64,000 nucleotides of DNA. Origin: Leishmania donovani. Lineage: Eukaryota > Euglenozoa > Kinetoplastea > Trypanosomatida > Trypanosomatidae. Positions 9,763-21,700 of the stretch are shown here, piece by piece. A program made the position numbers and the translations under genes. Under the pieces are notes generated by a model that was not told the DNA's origin, made no database searches, and saw only the letters and a list, made by a program, of their open reading frames with translations. The stretch lies in contig NC_018253.1 in NCBI RefSeq assembly GCF_000227135.1, positions 783,464 through 847,463 of the forward strand. Reading direction: 5' to 3'. The first letter of the stretch is position 1; the number at the start of each line of letters is the position of its first letter.

Positions 9763-12700
9763 AGACGAATGAGGGTGCTCGGGGACAGCCGTGTGTGTGT
9801 ATATATAGGGGGGGAGGGAGAGGGAGACGGTGGAGGGTAGAGGCAAACGTAGGCGAAGAATGTGGACGGGGAGAGGAAGTGGGAGACATGAGCGCATATC
9901 TCTGCGTGTCTGTGCGTGACCGTACCCGGACTTGTTTCAATTCGTATTGCTTCAAGTGCAAGTGTAACCCTTGTCCCGTGCTGACCCTCTGCTCTTCGCC
10001 CCCTCCTTCCCCCCTCCGTCTCCGTCTCCCCGGTTTGTGCGTGTGTGTGTGCGGCACTGCCTGCGTTATCGCAGTGTGGGTATGTGCGCGCGTGCTCATG
10101 CTTTTACGCGCACTGGCAGCCCTCGCTCTCGTGTTTATGTTGTTATCTATTTCCCGTGCTGAATACATGTGATGGTGACGCTCGACGACGGTGATGACGG
10201 TGGATTTGTTTTCTTTCTGTTTTTTTTTTTGTTGTTGTTGTTTTCTTGTTGTTGCTTTGCTGCAAGGGTATGGATAGCGCGGACCCTCCACACTCCCTCC
10301 ACACCTCCTTCCCTCCTTCCTCTTCGCCCTGCCGCTCTTCTCATTCCTTTTCTGCTTTGTGATCCCCTTTTCAAATATTTTTCGTCCCCCTTCTCCCTCC
10401 CTTTCCCTCCCGTAACTCCCATCACCCACCCCGCCCCGCAAAGGCCGATGCGCGCACGTGTCTAACGCCACTTCCACGCCTTTCTCTCTGTGCCTATGCG
10501 TGCGTGACAGCAACGCTGGTGGCATTATAGCTATTCGTATTATGACATATCTGTGTGTGTGCGTGCGCTTGTGCTTGCCATTCCGTCCTCTGTGCCGCCG
10601 CCGCCGTTGACCCCCTCTCTTCCTTCTCACCTTCATCCTATCCCTCCTCTCTGACTCGCGCGTGAATGTCAAGAGGGATGGAGGAGCTGTGTGTGTGTGG
10701 GGGGGGGCACTGTGGCGCGCAGCAGCACAACCACAATATAAAAGGAGAGAGAAGCTGAGCGCGAAAAGAAAAACGGAAAGCGGGACGCAGGTGGCGGAGG
10801 AGGAGGGAAGGGGGCGCATGCAAGCTTTTATCTTCTGCATTCCACTGCAGCGGCAGCGAGCAGGGTGTGAGAGACGACAGCGACGAAGAGAGGGATGATC
10901 GGCAGCAGCGAGTGTACGAGCGGGTGTATATACAAAAAGGGCGTTTTGCTGTGGCGCCTATACGCTTGACGAAGGCGGGAGGGGGAAGATGGACGAGCGG
11001 GGAGAGAAGGGGCCGGCGGGCGGGGGAAGGGGGAGGGATGGACTGCCAGCTGGGGTGCATGTATGAGCCCTCTTTTTTTTACCCGTCCCAGCGGCCTGCC
11101 GCAAGGGACACACACACACACGAGCAACAAGAGTAAGCGGGTGCGCACCCTTCGTTGTTCCTCTTCCCCCCCCTCGACACGCACGCACACGTTCTATACC
11201 CTTTTATGGTTCACTGTTGGTCGCGGCTGTGTGCGTGTTTGTGTGTGTGCGCAGTATGCGCTGTTGATCTTCCATAATGAGTCTACGCCTGCATCATTGA
11301 TGCAAGCCCGTTGGAACACACTTATAAGAACTCCAAAAAGACTCAACAGGCGAAGGGAGAGAGGACCACAGGGGAGTAGGTCCGCTCTGTTAGGCAGGAG
11401 ATGCCCTTTACATGTGCTCGTGTATGTGTGTGTGCACCTCTCTTTCTCTCCTTTCCTCCCTCTGAGCTGCGTTCGTGGCTGACAAGCCCGACTGTCTTTC
11501 TCCCTCAGTTGACAAGAGCAGGGGGTGAAGTGGGGTAGAGAAGGACCGTGAGGAGTGCAGTAGGGAGAGACTGTTGAGAGGGGAGGTGCGTGTCTGTAAG
11601 GCACGGGGCACGCATGCACAGAGGTGGCAAGACCGCACAGATAGCAACAGCGGTAGCACAAACAAGAGAGGGGCACGCTGGTCCATCTTTCGATGTTTTA
11701 CAAGTCTTTGAGCGCGCGGGTGGCGAGGCTCACACGCCCCTGCTTCCCCTCATCATGCGCTGTCGATGGCCCCGCCGTCCTGTGGAGTCTTCACAAACGT
11801 GTTGGCGCGCATCACGTCGGATCCTGCGACCAGCTCCTCTAATGCACACTCGCCATTCTCCGCCCATTCCAACCTCCCGTGTATCCGCATACCTCTCCTT
11901 GTCTACGTGTTGTGGTGGTGGTTGCCGCCACTCGTTTCTCAATGGCGTTCCTGCCATGTTCGCTCTTGCTGGATGCACCGCGCCCCCTCTCTTTCTCAAT
12001 CTTTACGCGCGTCTTTCCAATCCACACATCATGGATGATGCATACTGTGCATATATGTATTGCACATTGTATGCACCCACACACTCTCTCACGCACACAC
12101 CTGCCCGCGCAGATCTCCAAAGCACTTGACCCCTTCTTTTGCCTTCCCCCCTCCTCCACACCGACAAGACGAAGAATTACAAGCGACCGACAAGAGGGGC
12201 AGGGAGGCAGTCCTCTTCCATCCCTCTCTCCCCCTCTCTCTGAAACCTACTCAGGCGCACGCGCCCGTACATGAGAGAAGAAGAGAGGGAGTGCGATCTA
12301 TAACCACCTAAAAAAACACGGATAACGTAAGGCATATCCCCCCCCCCACACGCGCGCGCGGCGTGTGTGTTGATCAGCTGCTTTAAAAGAATATCTTAAC
12401 GAAACGAAGCGTAGAAGAAGAGGACAAGATTGACGCAAGAGAATCTTCCCGGAGAAAAAGGCACACACATACACGCAACGCAATCATAATCGGATCAAGG
12501 CCAGCCCCCCTTTCCCTCAGCGAATACAAGCGATACGGAAGCGACGAGGAAAAGCTAGCAAGGGCTCGCAAAGGCTTTCGCACCGCATCCACGCGCGCAT
12601 TTTCTGGTACCAAGTGCCTGCGTGCGAGCCTCCTTGCGCGCCCCTAGCTCTTGTGTCGTCGCCTTTCCATCCTCCTAAATACCCCGCCTCCCCTGCCCAA

Positions 12701-13435
12701 GCCCCCCACCACGCCGTGTCTCGCTATTTCTGCGGCAGTCCTCTTTAACGTAATCTGCTCTCTTTGTTTGTCTCTCGACTCGTTGCCTGCTTTTCCGAGT
12801 AACTTGTTTTTTATATTTTCTTGTCTTCGACACCTCGTCCCATTTTGCCGGCGGCTCGGACCCTTCCGCTCCGCTTAACTTCCTCGCCCTCTGCCCCCCC
12901 TCCCCTCCCCCCTCCCCTACCCCCGCGCGATTGAAGTATACGTAGGGGACTATATATATCTATTTCATTGTGATTGTCGTTTGCGCGTCGGCTTTCCTCT
13001 GCGTGACGACGACAACGACGACAACGACGACACAGCACAGGTGTGAGAGAGAGAAAGTTGCTGCTGCTGCTGCTGCCCCTTTATTTTCGGTTCTGTTTCG
13101 CTTGTTGGTTACCGTGTGGGCCGGTCCGAATCGTGTGTGTGCGCGCGCGAGAATCGGCGCCTGCGCGTTTTCGTTTCTCTGCCAGAGAGGGCGAAGCGGA
13201 GTGCACGCATGCGCTTGCGCGTGTTTCGCACTTCGCTTCACGCACGATCGGCGCCTGTCTGTTTCCTCTTCTTTCATTGCCGGTGGGTTTTGAGAAACCA
13301 TTACGAGCGCTTGAGCTTCTTACCCAGGTTTCGTTGCACTCTTGAAGAGTGTGACACACAGACACCTCCCTCCTCTGTTTCCTGCCGACGCCGTGCAGCT
13401 AACACCGCACTCCGGTGCGCTTCAGTGGGACTCGC
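9763..13435 (+). other. Intergenic spacer / UTRs, no gene seen
   Basis: 3.7 kb of low-complexity sequence: T-runs near 10220-10250, TG-rich patches, a short GAC/AAC repeat at about 13004-13033 and a CTG run at about 13061-13076. Candidate acceptors with AG at 13326-13327 and 13397-13398 follow pyrimidine-rich stretches just before the phosphatase gene. A palindrome GCATCATTGATGC lies at 11291-11303. A long antisense frame here is repetitive and not gene-like. Confidence 0.55.
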
Positions 13436-16400
13436 ATGTCTGCCAACAGGACCAGAGACAGCGATGACGTCGTTCGCGCCGAGGTTGCGGCGGCACTGTC
13501 TGTCCCACCACAGCAGTTGCCATCTACCCGTGGTGGTGCAGCTGTTGCAGCGGCAGACGAGCATCTCTACGGACCCCACACGAGCACCATACGCATGAAT
13601 CCATACGTGCGCTGCGTACACGATAGCGGGGTGCCGAAAATTTGCTCCCTCCAGGAGCTTCTCTCTCAGAAGATCCAGCCAGACCCCGCGGAGCCAGATA
13701 CGCCGTGTCTTCGACCGAGTCACAGGCCGACAGCGGTGTGGGCGCAGGCGCCAGAACCGTCGAGCTTCGACGACGGCCGTGCGACAATGACGCCGCCGCC
13801 TTGCCAGTCCACCTTCGAGCGCCACGCAGACCCCGCACTCGCTGGTGCTCCTGCGGCGAGCAATCCGTCACCGGTGCTCACCTTCACCGCCGACGGCGTC
13901 GCCACGCCAAACACGTTTGCCACGGTCAAGACCCACGAAATGCGCATCTTGTCCCGCCTCACGAAGCGCCTGCGGTGGTCCGAGCGGCATCAGGACATGC
14001 CCTTTGGCGAGCCCGTGGAGATGATGCTGGCGGAGGCAGACGAGGGCGAGGACACTGAAGGGGGGTCCGAGGACAGAGACTCCGAGGTGATTGATGCTGT
14101 CCACTCAGGCCGCTCAGGCGCACTCGCGCCGTACCCAGAAGACCGTACCGAGAAGCAAGATGAGGCTAGCGTGCAGCTTCTGCCCTGCTCCACACGTGAC
14201 AAGGCCGAGGCGTCTGCGCTTCAGGAGACACCGCAGCACTTCGCGGCGGCCTCTCCTCAAGCGGCGGCTTCAAATGCATCCCCACAGCACGCGTCGGACT
14301 TGAAGGAGGGTACCGTGTCGGCCTCCTCATCGGGCGGCATTTTCTGCACCTTTGCCAGAGATCCCACGCCCCCCGACGGACGGAAACTCCACACCACCGG
14401 CGTCAAGCACGCCGACTCCAGCGCCACCTCACCGCACCAGCCCCACTACATCCATGGGCAGAAACAGCAGCATTCACGGCCTGCTGTTGTGCCTCTGCGC
14501 ACCACATACCCTGCCCCGGTGGCGAGACTGGAGGAGAGCCCGTATCACTACATCATGCGCAACTACATTGGCGGGACCTTTCTCTACTATAGCACGCCGG
14601 AGAGCAAGGACTACTTTTTGCGCCTATGCCACCGCGTTGTGGCGCAGGTGCGACCTCTACTGGAGCAGGAAACGCTGTCGCCCCACCACGGCCTGTTCCC
14701 CCGCATCAACGCGCCGGCCTTCGTCTTCGGTGACATTCACGGCAACTTTGAGGACTTGTCCTTCTTCCTGAAACGGCTGCTGATCTTCCACGACTTCAAC
14801 CTCACCCCAGCAAACATCTTGTGCCTCGGCGACTATGTCGATCGCGGCCCTTTCTCGCTCGAGTGCATCATGCTACTCTTCTCGCTCAAGATCATGAACT
14901 CATCGAAGATCGTCATGCTGCGCGGCAACCACGAGGACCGCGTCGTCTGCGGTGACCTGCGCACCTACGGCCGCGGCTGCTTCCTGGCTCAGTGCCACAC
15001 TGTCTTTGGCTACGCTGAGGGAACGAAACTGTTCCGCGAGGTGACGGCCCTGTTCAAGTACCTCCCGCTGGCGGCGGAGCTGGTGATCCCGAGCACACCA
15101 AACTTATCGTTTCTGCGGTCACAGCAGACTGTGATGCACCCGAACCTTTACGTGAGCCAGCCAGCAGTGCTGCTCCACGATGGCATTCGGGCCAAGCGGA
15201 CCGCGCCAACGATCTCGCTGGCATCCGGCTCGGCGACAAGGGCGTCTCCGTTCGGCTCGCAGCACCTCCGCACGCTGCACCGCGACGGCGAAGTGGCTAG
15301 CGGCGACAGGGAAGGTGACGAGGCTCTCTCCAAGAACTCGGCCAGCGCGGAGGCGATGTCCCCGCTGCCGACCGGCTACAGCACGATCGCGGACGCCTCT
15401 CTCGCACGTGGGCAGCCGTCCCGGCACGAGGCTCACGAAGAGCGCATCTTGTGCACCCACGGCGGCATTCCCCGCTTTGATCGCTCGCCGTGTGAGGAGA
15501 ACTCGCTCGCCTTTCTGCGCAGTCTCTCCTTCCCCCGCATGCTCACGTTGTTCCCGAACAACCCGGTTGTGAAGGATGACGCCGAGTGCATGCCGGACTA
15601 CTTCGTGAAGCAGGAGCTGGAGGCGCTATGGCGCCGCTACCCGTCTGCCGCTCCACCTGGTTTCACGGCGGCGTGCCGACGAGAGGCCGCAGAAGCCGCC
15701 GCCGCCGCCGCAACTGCCACCACCGGTACCCCGGCGGCGTCCAGGCCCTTGGATGCTTTGCCTTCTTCCCTCAAGCTGCAGAGAAAGGCGAGTAGCAGCA
15801 GCGCCGGCAGCAGTGCGAGCGGCCACGAATCTGCCGCAGCGGCAGTGCCGCCAGAGGCGGAAGCATCGTCTCGCCCCTCGTCGTGCTCGGCGGCGTCCTC
15901 CGTGTCCCCTAAGGCGAGGGTGGTGCCCGGTGGGCAGAGCGAGCAGCAGCAGCCACAACGCCACAAGTCGCCACCCGCTATGCGCAGCAGCAGCGACTAT
16001 TTGCCGCAGTTGACCGAGGACGACGTGCGCAAGGGCTGGTACACCATGTTCGACTTGCTCTGGTCGGACCCAACCCCGATGGAGCTGGAAGAGGAGGCGG
16101 CATGCGTGGACTGGGAGTCTTCTCGTGTCGCTGGCGGCGAACACGGCGCTCACCGAAGCACGGCATCTTCCTCCTCGACGACCGCCGCTAGAGGGTCGAC
16201 ATCAAGCGTGCACGTCAACGAGTGGGGCTTCACCGTCAACACCCGCGGCAGCAACGTTGTCTCCTTCTCGGCCAAGGCGGTGGACACGTTCCTCACGGCG
16301 TACCATTACTCGATGCTCTTCCGCGCTCATCAGGAGAAGGCGCATGGGCTACGGTGGAGTAAGAGCAGCAAGGTGCTTACCATCTTCAGCAGCAGCAACT

Positions 16401-16486
16401 ACATGGGCCACCGCAACGGCGCTGGCTGCGTCGTCGTCGCCGCCAACGGCGAGGTGCAGATGATTGAGAAGGTGGTGACCATGTGA
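13436..16486 (+). CDS. PPP-family Ser/Thr protein phosphatase with insertions
   Basis: A 1016-residue protein with the metal-binding motifs of PP1/PP2A/PPEF-like phosphatases: GDIHGN (D433, H435), GDYVDRG (D466), RGNHE (N498, H499) and THGG (H675). Near the C-terminus come an R-AHQ segment (H965) and a SSSNYMG segment, equivalent to the AHQ and SAPNYCG regions of PP1. All catalytic metal ligands seem present, so it should be active on phospho-Ser/Thr. Residues 1-370 are low-complexity. The catalytic domain is split by an Ala/Ser-rich insertion before THGG (about 570-660) and another between the FPRM segment and LLWSDP (about 735-860). These features are outside the standard subfamilies; PPEF/PP1-like is the closest I can say. 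The start is the first ATG; the frame also extends slightly upstream to a GTG, unlikely to be used. Confidence 0.88.
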   Translation: MSANRTRDSDDVVRAEVAAALSVPPQQLPSTRGGAAVAAADEHLYGPHTSTIRMNPYVRCVHDSGVPKICSLQELLSQKIQPDPAEPDTPCLRPSHRPTAVWAQAPEPSSFDDGRATMTPPPCQSTFERHADPALAGAPAASNPSPVLTFTADGVATPNTFATVKTHEMRILSRLTKRLRWSERHQDMPFGEPVEMMLAEADEGEDTEGGSEDRDSEVIDAVHSGRSGALAPYPEDRTEKQDEASVQLLPCSTRDKAEASALQETPQHFAAASPQAAASNASPQHASDLKEGTVSASSSGGIFCTFARDPTPPDGRKLHTTGVKHADSSATSPHQPHYIHGQKQQHSRPAVVPLRTTYPAPVARLEESPYHYIMRNYIGGTFLYYSTPESKDYFLRLCHRVVAQVRPLLEQETLSPHHGLFPRINAPAFVFGDIHGNFEDLSFFLKRLLIFHDFNLTPANILCLGDYVDRGPFSLECIMLLFSLKIMNSSKIVMLRGNHEDRVVCGDLRTYGRGCFLAQCHTVFGYAEGTKLFREVTALFKYLPLAAELVIPSTPNLSFLRSQQTVMHPNLYVSQPAVLLHDGIRAKRTAPTISLASGSATRASPFGSQHLRTLHRDGEVASGDREGDEALSKNSASAEAMSPLPTGYSTIADASLARGQPSRHEAHEERILCTHGGIPRFDRSPCEENSLAFLRSLSFPRMLTLFPNNPVVKDDAECMPDYFVKQELEALWRRYPSAAPPGFTAACRREAAEAAAAAATATTGTPAASRPLDALPSSLKLQRKASSSSAGSSASGHESAAAAVPPEAEASSRPSSCSAASSVSPKARVVPGGQSEQQQPQRHKSPPAMRSSSDYLPQLTEDDVRKGWYTMFDLLWSDPTPMELEEEAACVDWESSRVAGGEHGAHRSTASSSSTTAARGSTSSVHVNEWGFTVNTRGSNVVSFSAKAVDTFLTAYHYSMLFRAHQEKAHGLRWSKSSKVLTIFSSSNYMGHRNGAGCVVVAANGEVQMIEKVVTM

Positions 16487-17463
16487 CTCTTGGGATGGCC
16501 TACAGCAAGGGAGAAGAGTGAACCACAAACCCATAGACGCATACGCAGATACACTCATCAAGCACTTCGATTTGTTTCTATCGCGACGCTGCGGCGCACT
16601 GCCTCGGACAGCCATGTCTCTATGGGCTTGGTGGGGCAGTGTGTTCTCGTGATGGGCTGTGCTGCCCATGGTTGTCAAATCTTTCTTCCTCGTTCGCTCC
16701 TTCTCCCTTGGCTTCAGCTCCAGCTCGAACCCACACTTCCTGTCCCCTCCGCTCCAGACTCGCTCTGTTACGTGGGCGTTGGCTTACGCGCGTGCGTGCA
16801 CATGTTGAGGCGCGCACGCGCGACAGACGTGGTGTTGGCTGTGTCTCTCTCTCCCTGCTCCTCCTCCTCAGCCTTCAGCCCTCGTGGTGGCCGTCGCTCG
16901 ACCTCATATTCCTTTCTGTCCTTTTTTCGTTGTCCAGCACTCCTGCCGCCCTCGCCGCTTTTACTGCTTCCGATGCCGGTGATGGTGCGTGAGCGGGTAC
17001 GCATCTTGCATGTGTGCGTGTGTGGGTCAATGAGGAACAGCGGAGGTGGGCGGAGGAGAGGGCGAGCCACCGAGAGAGAGAGTCCCTTCCATCGATCTCT
17101 TTTTCCTTTGTTTTTTTTTTTCTTTCCTTCGTGATGCTTGCTTGTCTCTGTCTCCTTGCTGCACTTCCGCAGCCCACCTATGCGGTTGTTGGTGCGCCGT
17201 GTGTGTGTGTGTGTCCTCTCACGTCTTCCTCGACTCTGACGACGCAGCCTTGCGCTTCCCTTCCGTTCCCCGGGGCGGCGAATCTTACCCTCATCGCCGT
17301 GATCGAACAACGCGCAGAGGGATGCAGCAAGAGCGAGCGAGCGAGAGAGAGAGAGCAATGCTGAACATATGCGCTGCCTCATTCCACTCCGCTTTCCTCC
17401 ACACATGCATATGTACGTTCTATGCGAAAAGCGCACCTTGGGGCATTGAGTGTGGACGACTGA
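16487..17463 (+). other. Spacer after the phosphatase gene
   Basis: Pyrimidine-rich with a T-run near 17108-17122 and a TG repeat near 17200-17213. No gene seen. Confidence 0.5.
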
Positions 17464-18289
17464 CGCTGCCGCTTCTTCTCTCCTTCATACCTTTTCACTC
17501 GCGCCCGCCTGCGCGAGCGCATGCGTGTGTGCCGGTGCCCGCGGAAGCGCTGGCTTTCTTTTGCCCGTCTATCATTGTGCGCTTGCGCGGGGNNNNNNNN
17601 NNNNNNNNNNNNNNNNNNNNNNNNNNNNNNNNNNNNNNNNNNNNNNNNNNNNNNNNNNNNNNNNNNNNNNNNNNNNNNNNNNNNNNNNNNNNNNNNNNNN
17701 NNNNNNNNNNNNNNNNNNNNNTGGTTTAGGTGTTGGGTTTGGGGGGGATGGGGGCGGGGAGAGAAGGGGGGGGGGGGGGGGGGCGGTCGAGTTTACTTGT
17801 TTATTCGCAGTGCAAGCGCCATCTTTGTCGTGTCTGCCGGCGTTGCTTCTGGTGCCCCTTTTCTCTGGGAAGGGGCCCCAGTGACCTCATGGACCCCTTC
17901 TCCCTCTCCCGCCATTTTCAGTGTCCGCGTTGACAGAGCAAGCCCCGCCCACCCGCGACCCCCTTCGCGTCTGCACCCGGTGAGGCAGAAAGGAGGAAGG
18001 ACGGGGGTGGCACCGCACTCTCGCCAGCCCACAGGCGCAGGCGTATGCGCGTGTCTGTGCCCTTGTAGCGAGGACGCGCTGCGTGCCTGCCGGTATGGCT
18101 CTCTCGGTGTGTAGGCGGCACGATCAAACACACACAGACACGCAACCCGCCCCAGCAGTCGGATCGAATGGGACTAATACGCCGGACTCGCCTTACGGCC
18201 TCGGTGCATCTCTCCCTCTCTCCCGCTCTCGCACGCTGGGGAAGAAATGGAAGCATCTATGTAGATGGATGTGTGCGTACGTGTGCTTG
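17464..18289 (+). repeat. Repeat A, copy 2 (contains a gap)
   Basis: Left arm 17464-17592 matches 5598-5729. After 129 N the sequence resumes with a G-rich stretch including an 18-G run (17766-17783), then about 135 bp not present in copy 1, then a right arm (about 17921-18289) identical to 5790-6169. This is the fullest view of the element, which would be at least 800 bp long. Confidence 0.75.
17593..17721. other. Assembly gap (129 N)
   Basis: Lies inside repeat A copy 2, next to G-rich sequence. True length unknown. Confidence 0.95.
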
Positions 18290-18388
18290 NNNNNNNNNNN
18301 NNNNNNNNNNNNNNNNNNNNNNNNNNNNNNNNNNNNNNNNNNNNNNNNNNNNNNNNNNNNNNNNNNNNNNNNNNNNNNNNNNNNNNNN
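18290..18388. other. Assembly gap (99 N) between identical 312-bp ends
   Basis: The 312 bases ending at 18289 (17978-18289) are identical to the 312 bases starting at 18389 (18389-18700). This is what two unmerged overlapping contig ends look like; a real tandem repeat is the alternative. Confidence 0.9.
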
Positions 18389-18700
18389 CGGTGAGGCAGA
18401 AAGGAGGAAGGACGGGGGTGGCACCGCACTCTCGCCAGCCCACAGGCGCAGGCGTATGCGCGTGTCTGTGCCCTTGTAGCGAGGACGCGCTGCGTGCCTG
18501 CCGGTATGGCTCTCTCGGTGTGTAGGCGGCACGATCAAACACACACAGACACGCAACCCGCCCCAGCAGTCGGATCGAATGGGACTAATACGCCGGACTC
18601 GCCTTACGGCCTCGGTGCATCTCTCCCTCTCTCCCGCTCTCGCACGCTGGGGAAGAAATGGAAGCATCTATGTAGATGGATGTGTGCGTACGTGTGCTTG
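18389..18700 (+). repeat. Repeat A, copy 3 (right part only)
   Basis: Identical to 17978-18289 and to 5858-6169 as far as I compared base by base. It starts abruptly at a gap edge and ends at the same right boundary as copy 1, after which the flanks differ. An A-rich patch follows at about 18786-18806. Confidence 0.75.
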
Positions 18701-21700
18701 CGTGTGCCTGTGTATGTTTGTGCGCTGAATAACCACGGGTAAATTTTACGATGCAATCCCTTAAGATGAATTCCACAGCAGAAATACAGAAAAAAAAATA
18801 AGAAACTCTCTAATCATGGGGGCGGCATGGTATATGCATGCATGCAAGTCTGTGTGCTTGCATATCTGTGTTGCAGCGACAGCGCTATCTTGTTCTTGAT
18901 CGGGGACGCGTTGGCGCTGCCACCATTCCCGCCCCCTCCCTTACTTTTCGTCCTTGTGGTCGCACGCATGTGCGGCGCACAGGGGCGTGCTCTGTCACCT
19001 CCTCTCGCCCCGTTTCCTTTGTGCGTGGCGCAGAGGTATTGAAGAGGCGAAAGGAGGGATGATGGAGAGAAAGGCGCGACCTCTTCGAGAGTGTCCTCTC
19101 AGTGCGTTCCGGCCTCTTTCTATGCATACGGATGACGACACCAGTCCCGTCTGCGTGTGTCCTTGTCTGCGTGTATTGGGGCCCCCCTTCAAGACGTACA
19201 TGCCGTGCCGAAATTCATCTCTCGATCACACACTCTTTATCCCGTATCCTTTACACACTGGCCTTCTCCATCCGCCCTCTCTTTTTTTTGTGCGCTGTGC
19301 TCAAACCCTGTCACGGTTTCTTCCTCTACCCCCTTCCACTCCCTTCCTTCGTTCCTTCGTCGCCGTTGATGGCGCAGTGAGGAGGGGCGCAAACGTTCCA
19401 GCGGATACAAAAGCGCACAGCCGAGAGAGAGACGAAGAAAGGAACTCATTACAGCGAAGACACAAAAAAAGAGAAAGAGGAGACGAAGCACGAAGAAGCG
19501 CACGGTAATAGAGAGGGAAGCGGCGCGAACAAGAAACGCGAAGGAGTGCCGCTTCTGTGCTTGCCAGCGAGGCCCGACGCACCAAGAACAACCACGAGCT
19601 CCTCACCTTCCCTCTTGTTACCCTCCTGTCCTTCCTCCCTCTCGTAATTCCGGTGCGACCACGAAAGAGCAACCACAAGGAAACAGACGGGTGCCTCCAT
19701 TCCAGTGGTACGGAACACACACCCACACACACGCACGGAGGCGCCTTCTCGCCCTCTTCTCTCTCTGTTTCTGTCCGTTTCTTACAAACCCTCACCGCAA
19801 CTCTTCACTTGGACACAACCTGTGCATAGGTCTCGGCGTCGTGCTCGCAGCGGCGCGTCTGTGATTCCGAGTGTGTGCCAGCCGTGAAGGCATTTGGCTG
19901 TTGTGGTTGCGTGTGTCTTGTCCTGTTGGTCGCACGCCCCAATTACCCCAGTCCCCACCACCAGTGCTGTCGCCTCTTTTTGCGTCATCTCGCTCGCCTG
20001 CATCGCCACCGCTGCTCCGCTGCTGACGTTCTCCGTTCCACGCTCATTCGCTGACGATCTCACGGACACCCGCTCTTTATCCCTTCGTCGGTTAGTCTTC
20101 CTCCTCCTTGTGCGTGGGTGCGTCCTTTCGTATTGTTGTTGGATCATCTTCAAGTGATTCTTATGCTTTTGTGTTCATGTGTTGGCCTTGTTCTTTGTTG
20201 CCCCCTCCCCCGTCTCTGTCTCTTCGACTCGCCGTGTCAAGTCTTTCTGCACCCTCCCACCCTCCCTCTCTGCGCTTGCGCCTGTGCTGTTCCAGTTGGC
20301 GCGATCGTTCACGATTTCTTGTTTTCTTGCTCGACTCGCCAGAAGCGTGCATGCAAATACACAGACACCCCGACGCACGCACATACCTGCAGAGGCAGTC
20401 CGTATTCACCGGCGCATTGATGCGAACCCGCACACTCGAAAGGCTAAGTCTGCCCTCGCCCTCCCCTTTACATCTCGCGCCCCCTGCCCCCCTTCCGTCC
20501 GCACACACACAAAAAAAAAACACATACACGTACAAACCACACCTACATCATCTCAGCGCTGACAGTCGTTTTTATGTTGCTTCTGTGATTCGCTTTTCCT
20601 TTACGCTCTCTCCCTCCTTCAGTCTTTCCTCCTTTTTTACTTCGACTCCTTGTATCTGGCTTCGAGCCGTGGTTCCCTCGCACCTGCAACACATACGTAC
20701 TCAATTTTGACACTGAGAAGGACTGCTCCGCTGACTCCCCGCCCTGCTCGCTCGCGCGCTCTCTCTGTTTCTCGCTGCTCACTCTCCGCCGCTGTGCAAG
20801 CCACAGGCCTCATCCCACGAGGTGAAGCACGCACACGGAGGGCTGGAGTAGACGTGGAAAGACGCAGGAGAGAGGAAAGCGCCCAGCGGTGACGTGAGAG
20901 AAGGGAAACGGAGAACGGGCGTGCACATTTTTTTTTGTGCCTGTGTGCCACTGTGAACACGTCCGCGTTGGGCCGCAACAGGCATCTGCACACTGACACA
21001 CACGCACACGCCGGCCACCCACAGCTGCTAAAGCGCAGGAAAGAGGACGCACCTAGCTGTCAGGCAACTCGCAGACGAGACAGCTCGCTTAGCGCTACGG
21101 CATTCCTACCCACTCCTCCTCTCCATCCCTTGAACCGCTTCGGCGAGTCTTTACAGGGTTGGGCTCTTCGCGCCTCGTTGGCGCGCGTGCGCTTGTAGTC
21201 TGCTCCCATTATCTTACGCGATTCCTCTCCCTCTGAAAAGCGCACATCAACCGTACGCACCATCTTCTTCAGCGCTGCCTACTTTCTGTACACCTCCTTT
21301 TGTTCTTTCGGTTCCATCGTGTGCTCTGTATCTCACTGCAACGACTGCCACCGCTGAAGCTGCTGTTGCCACAGTTGTCGTCATCAACTTTTTGTTTCCA
21401 GTGCGCACTCCCCTTTCTCCTTTCGCTGTGTCTGCGTGCGCCGCGTTTCTCTACTCTTGTCCGTTCCTATTTTCGCGTTCCTTGTCTTCTGCTGCTGCTG
21501 TGCATACGCCTCTCTCTCTCTTTTCCTTTTCTTTGTGGTCTCATCACTCTTTCGTTTTCCGAGTGTGCCCTTCTCCTTTATTTTCGTTTGTTAGTGTTTT
21601 TTTTCATACCTTCGTCGTGCTCCTCTCGTGTTGCCCCATTCCTTCCTCCCTCGCTCCTCCCCGTCCGTGTGTGTGTGTGAGGAGCGCGCTGCTGTTGTCG

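Noticed and set aside
9671..10840. 389-codon open frame on the - strand
   Set aside because: It runs against all other genes and its translation is Thr/His/Arg/Lys-rich repeat sequence from microsatellite-like DNA, with no conserved core.
5750..18388. Apparent proteins crossing the N gaps
   Set aside because: They are translations of repeat A and of N runs; the same sequence is open in several frames in both directions, so no frame is favoured.
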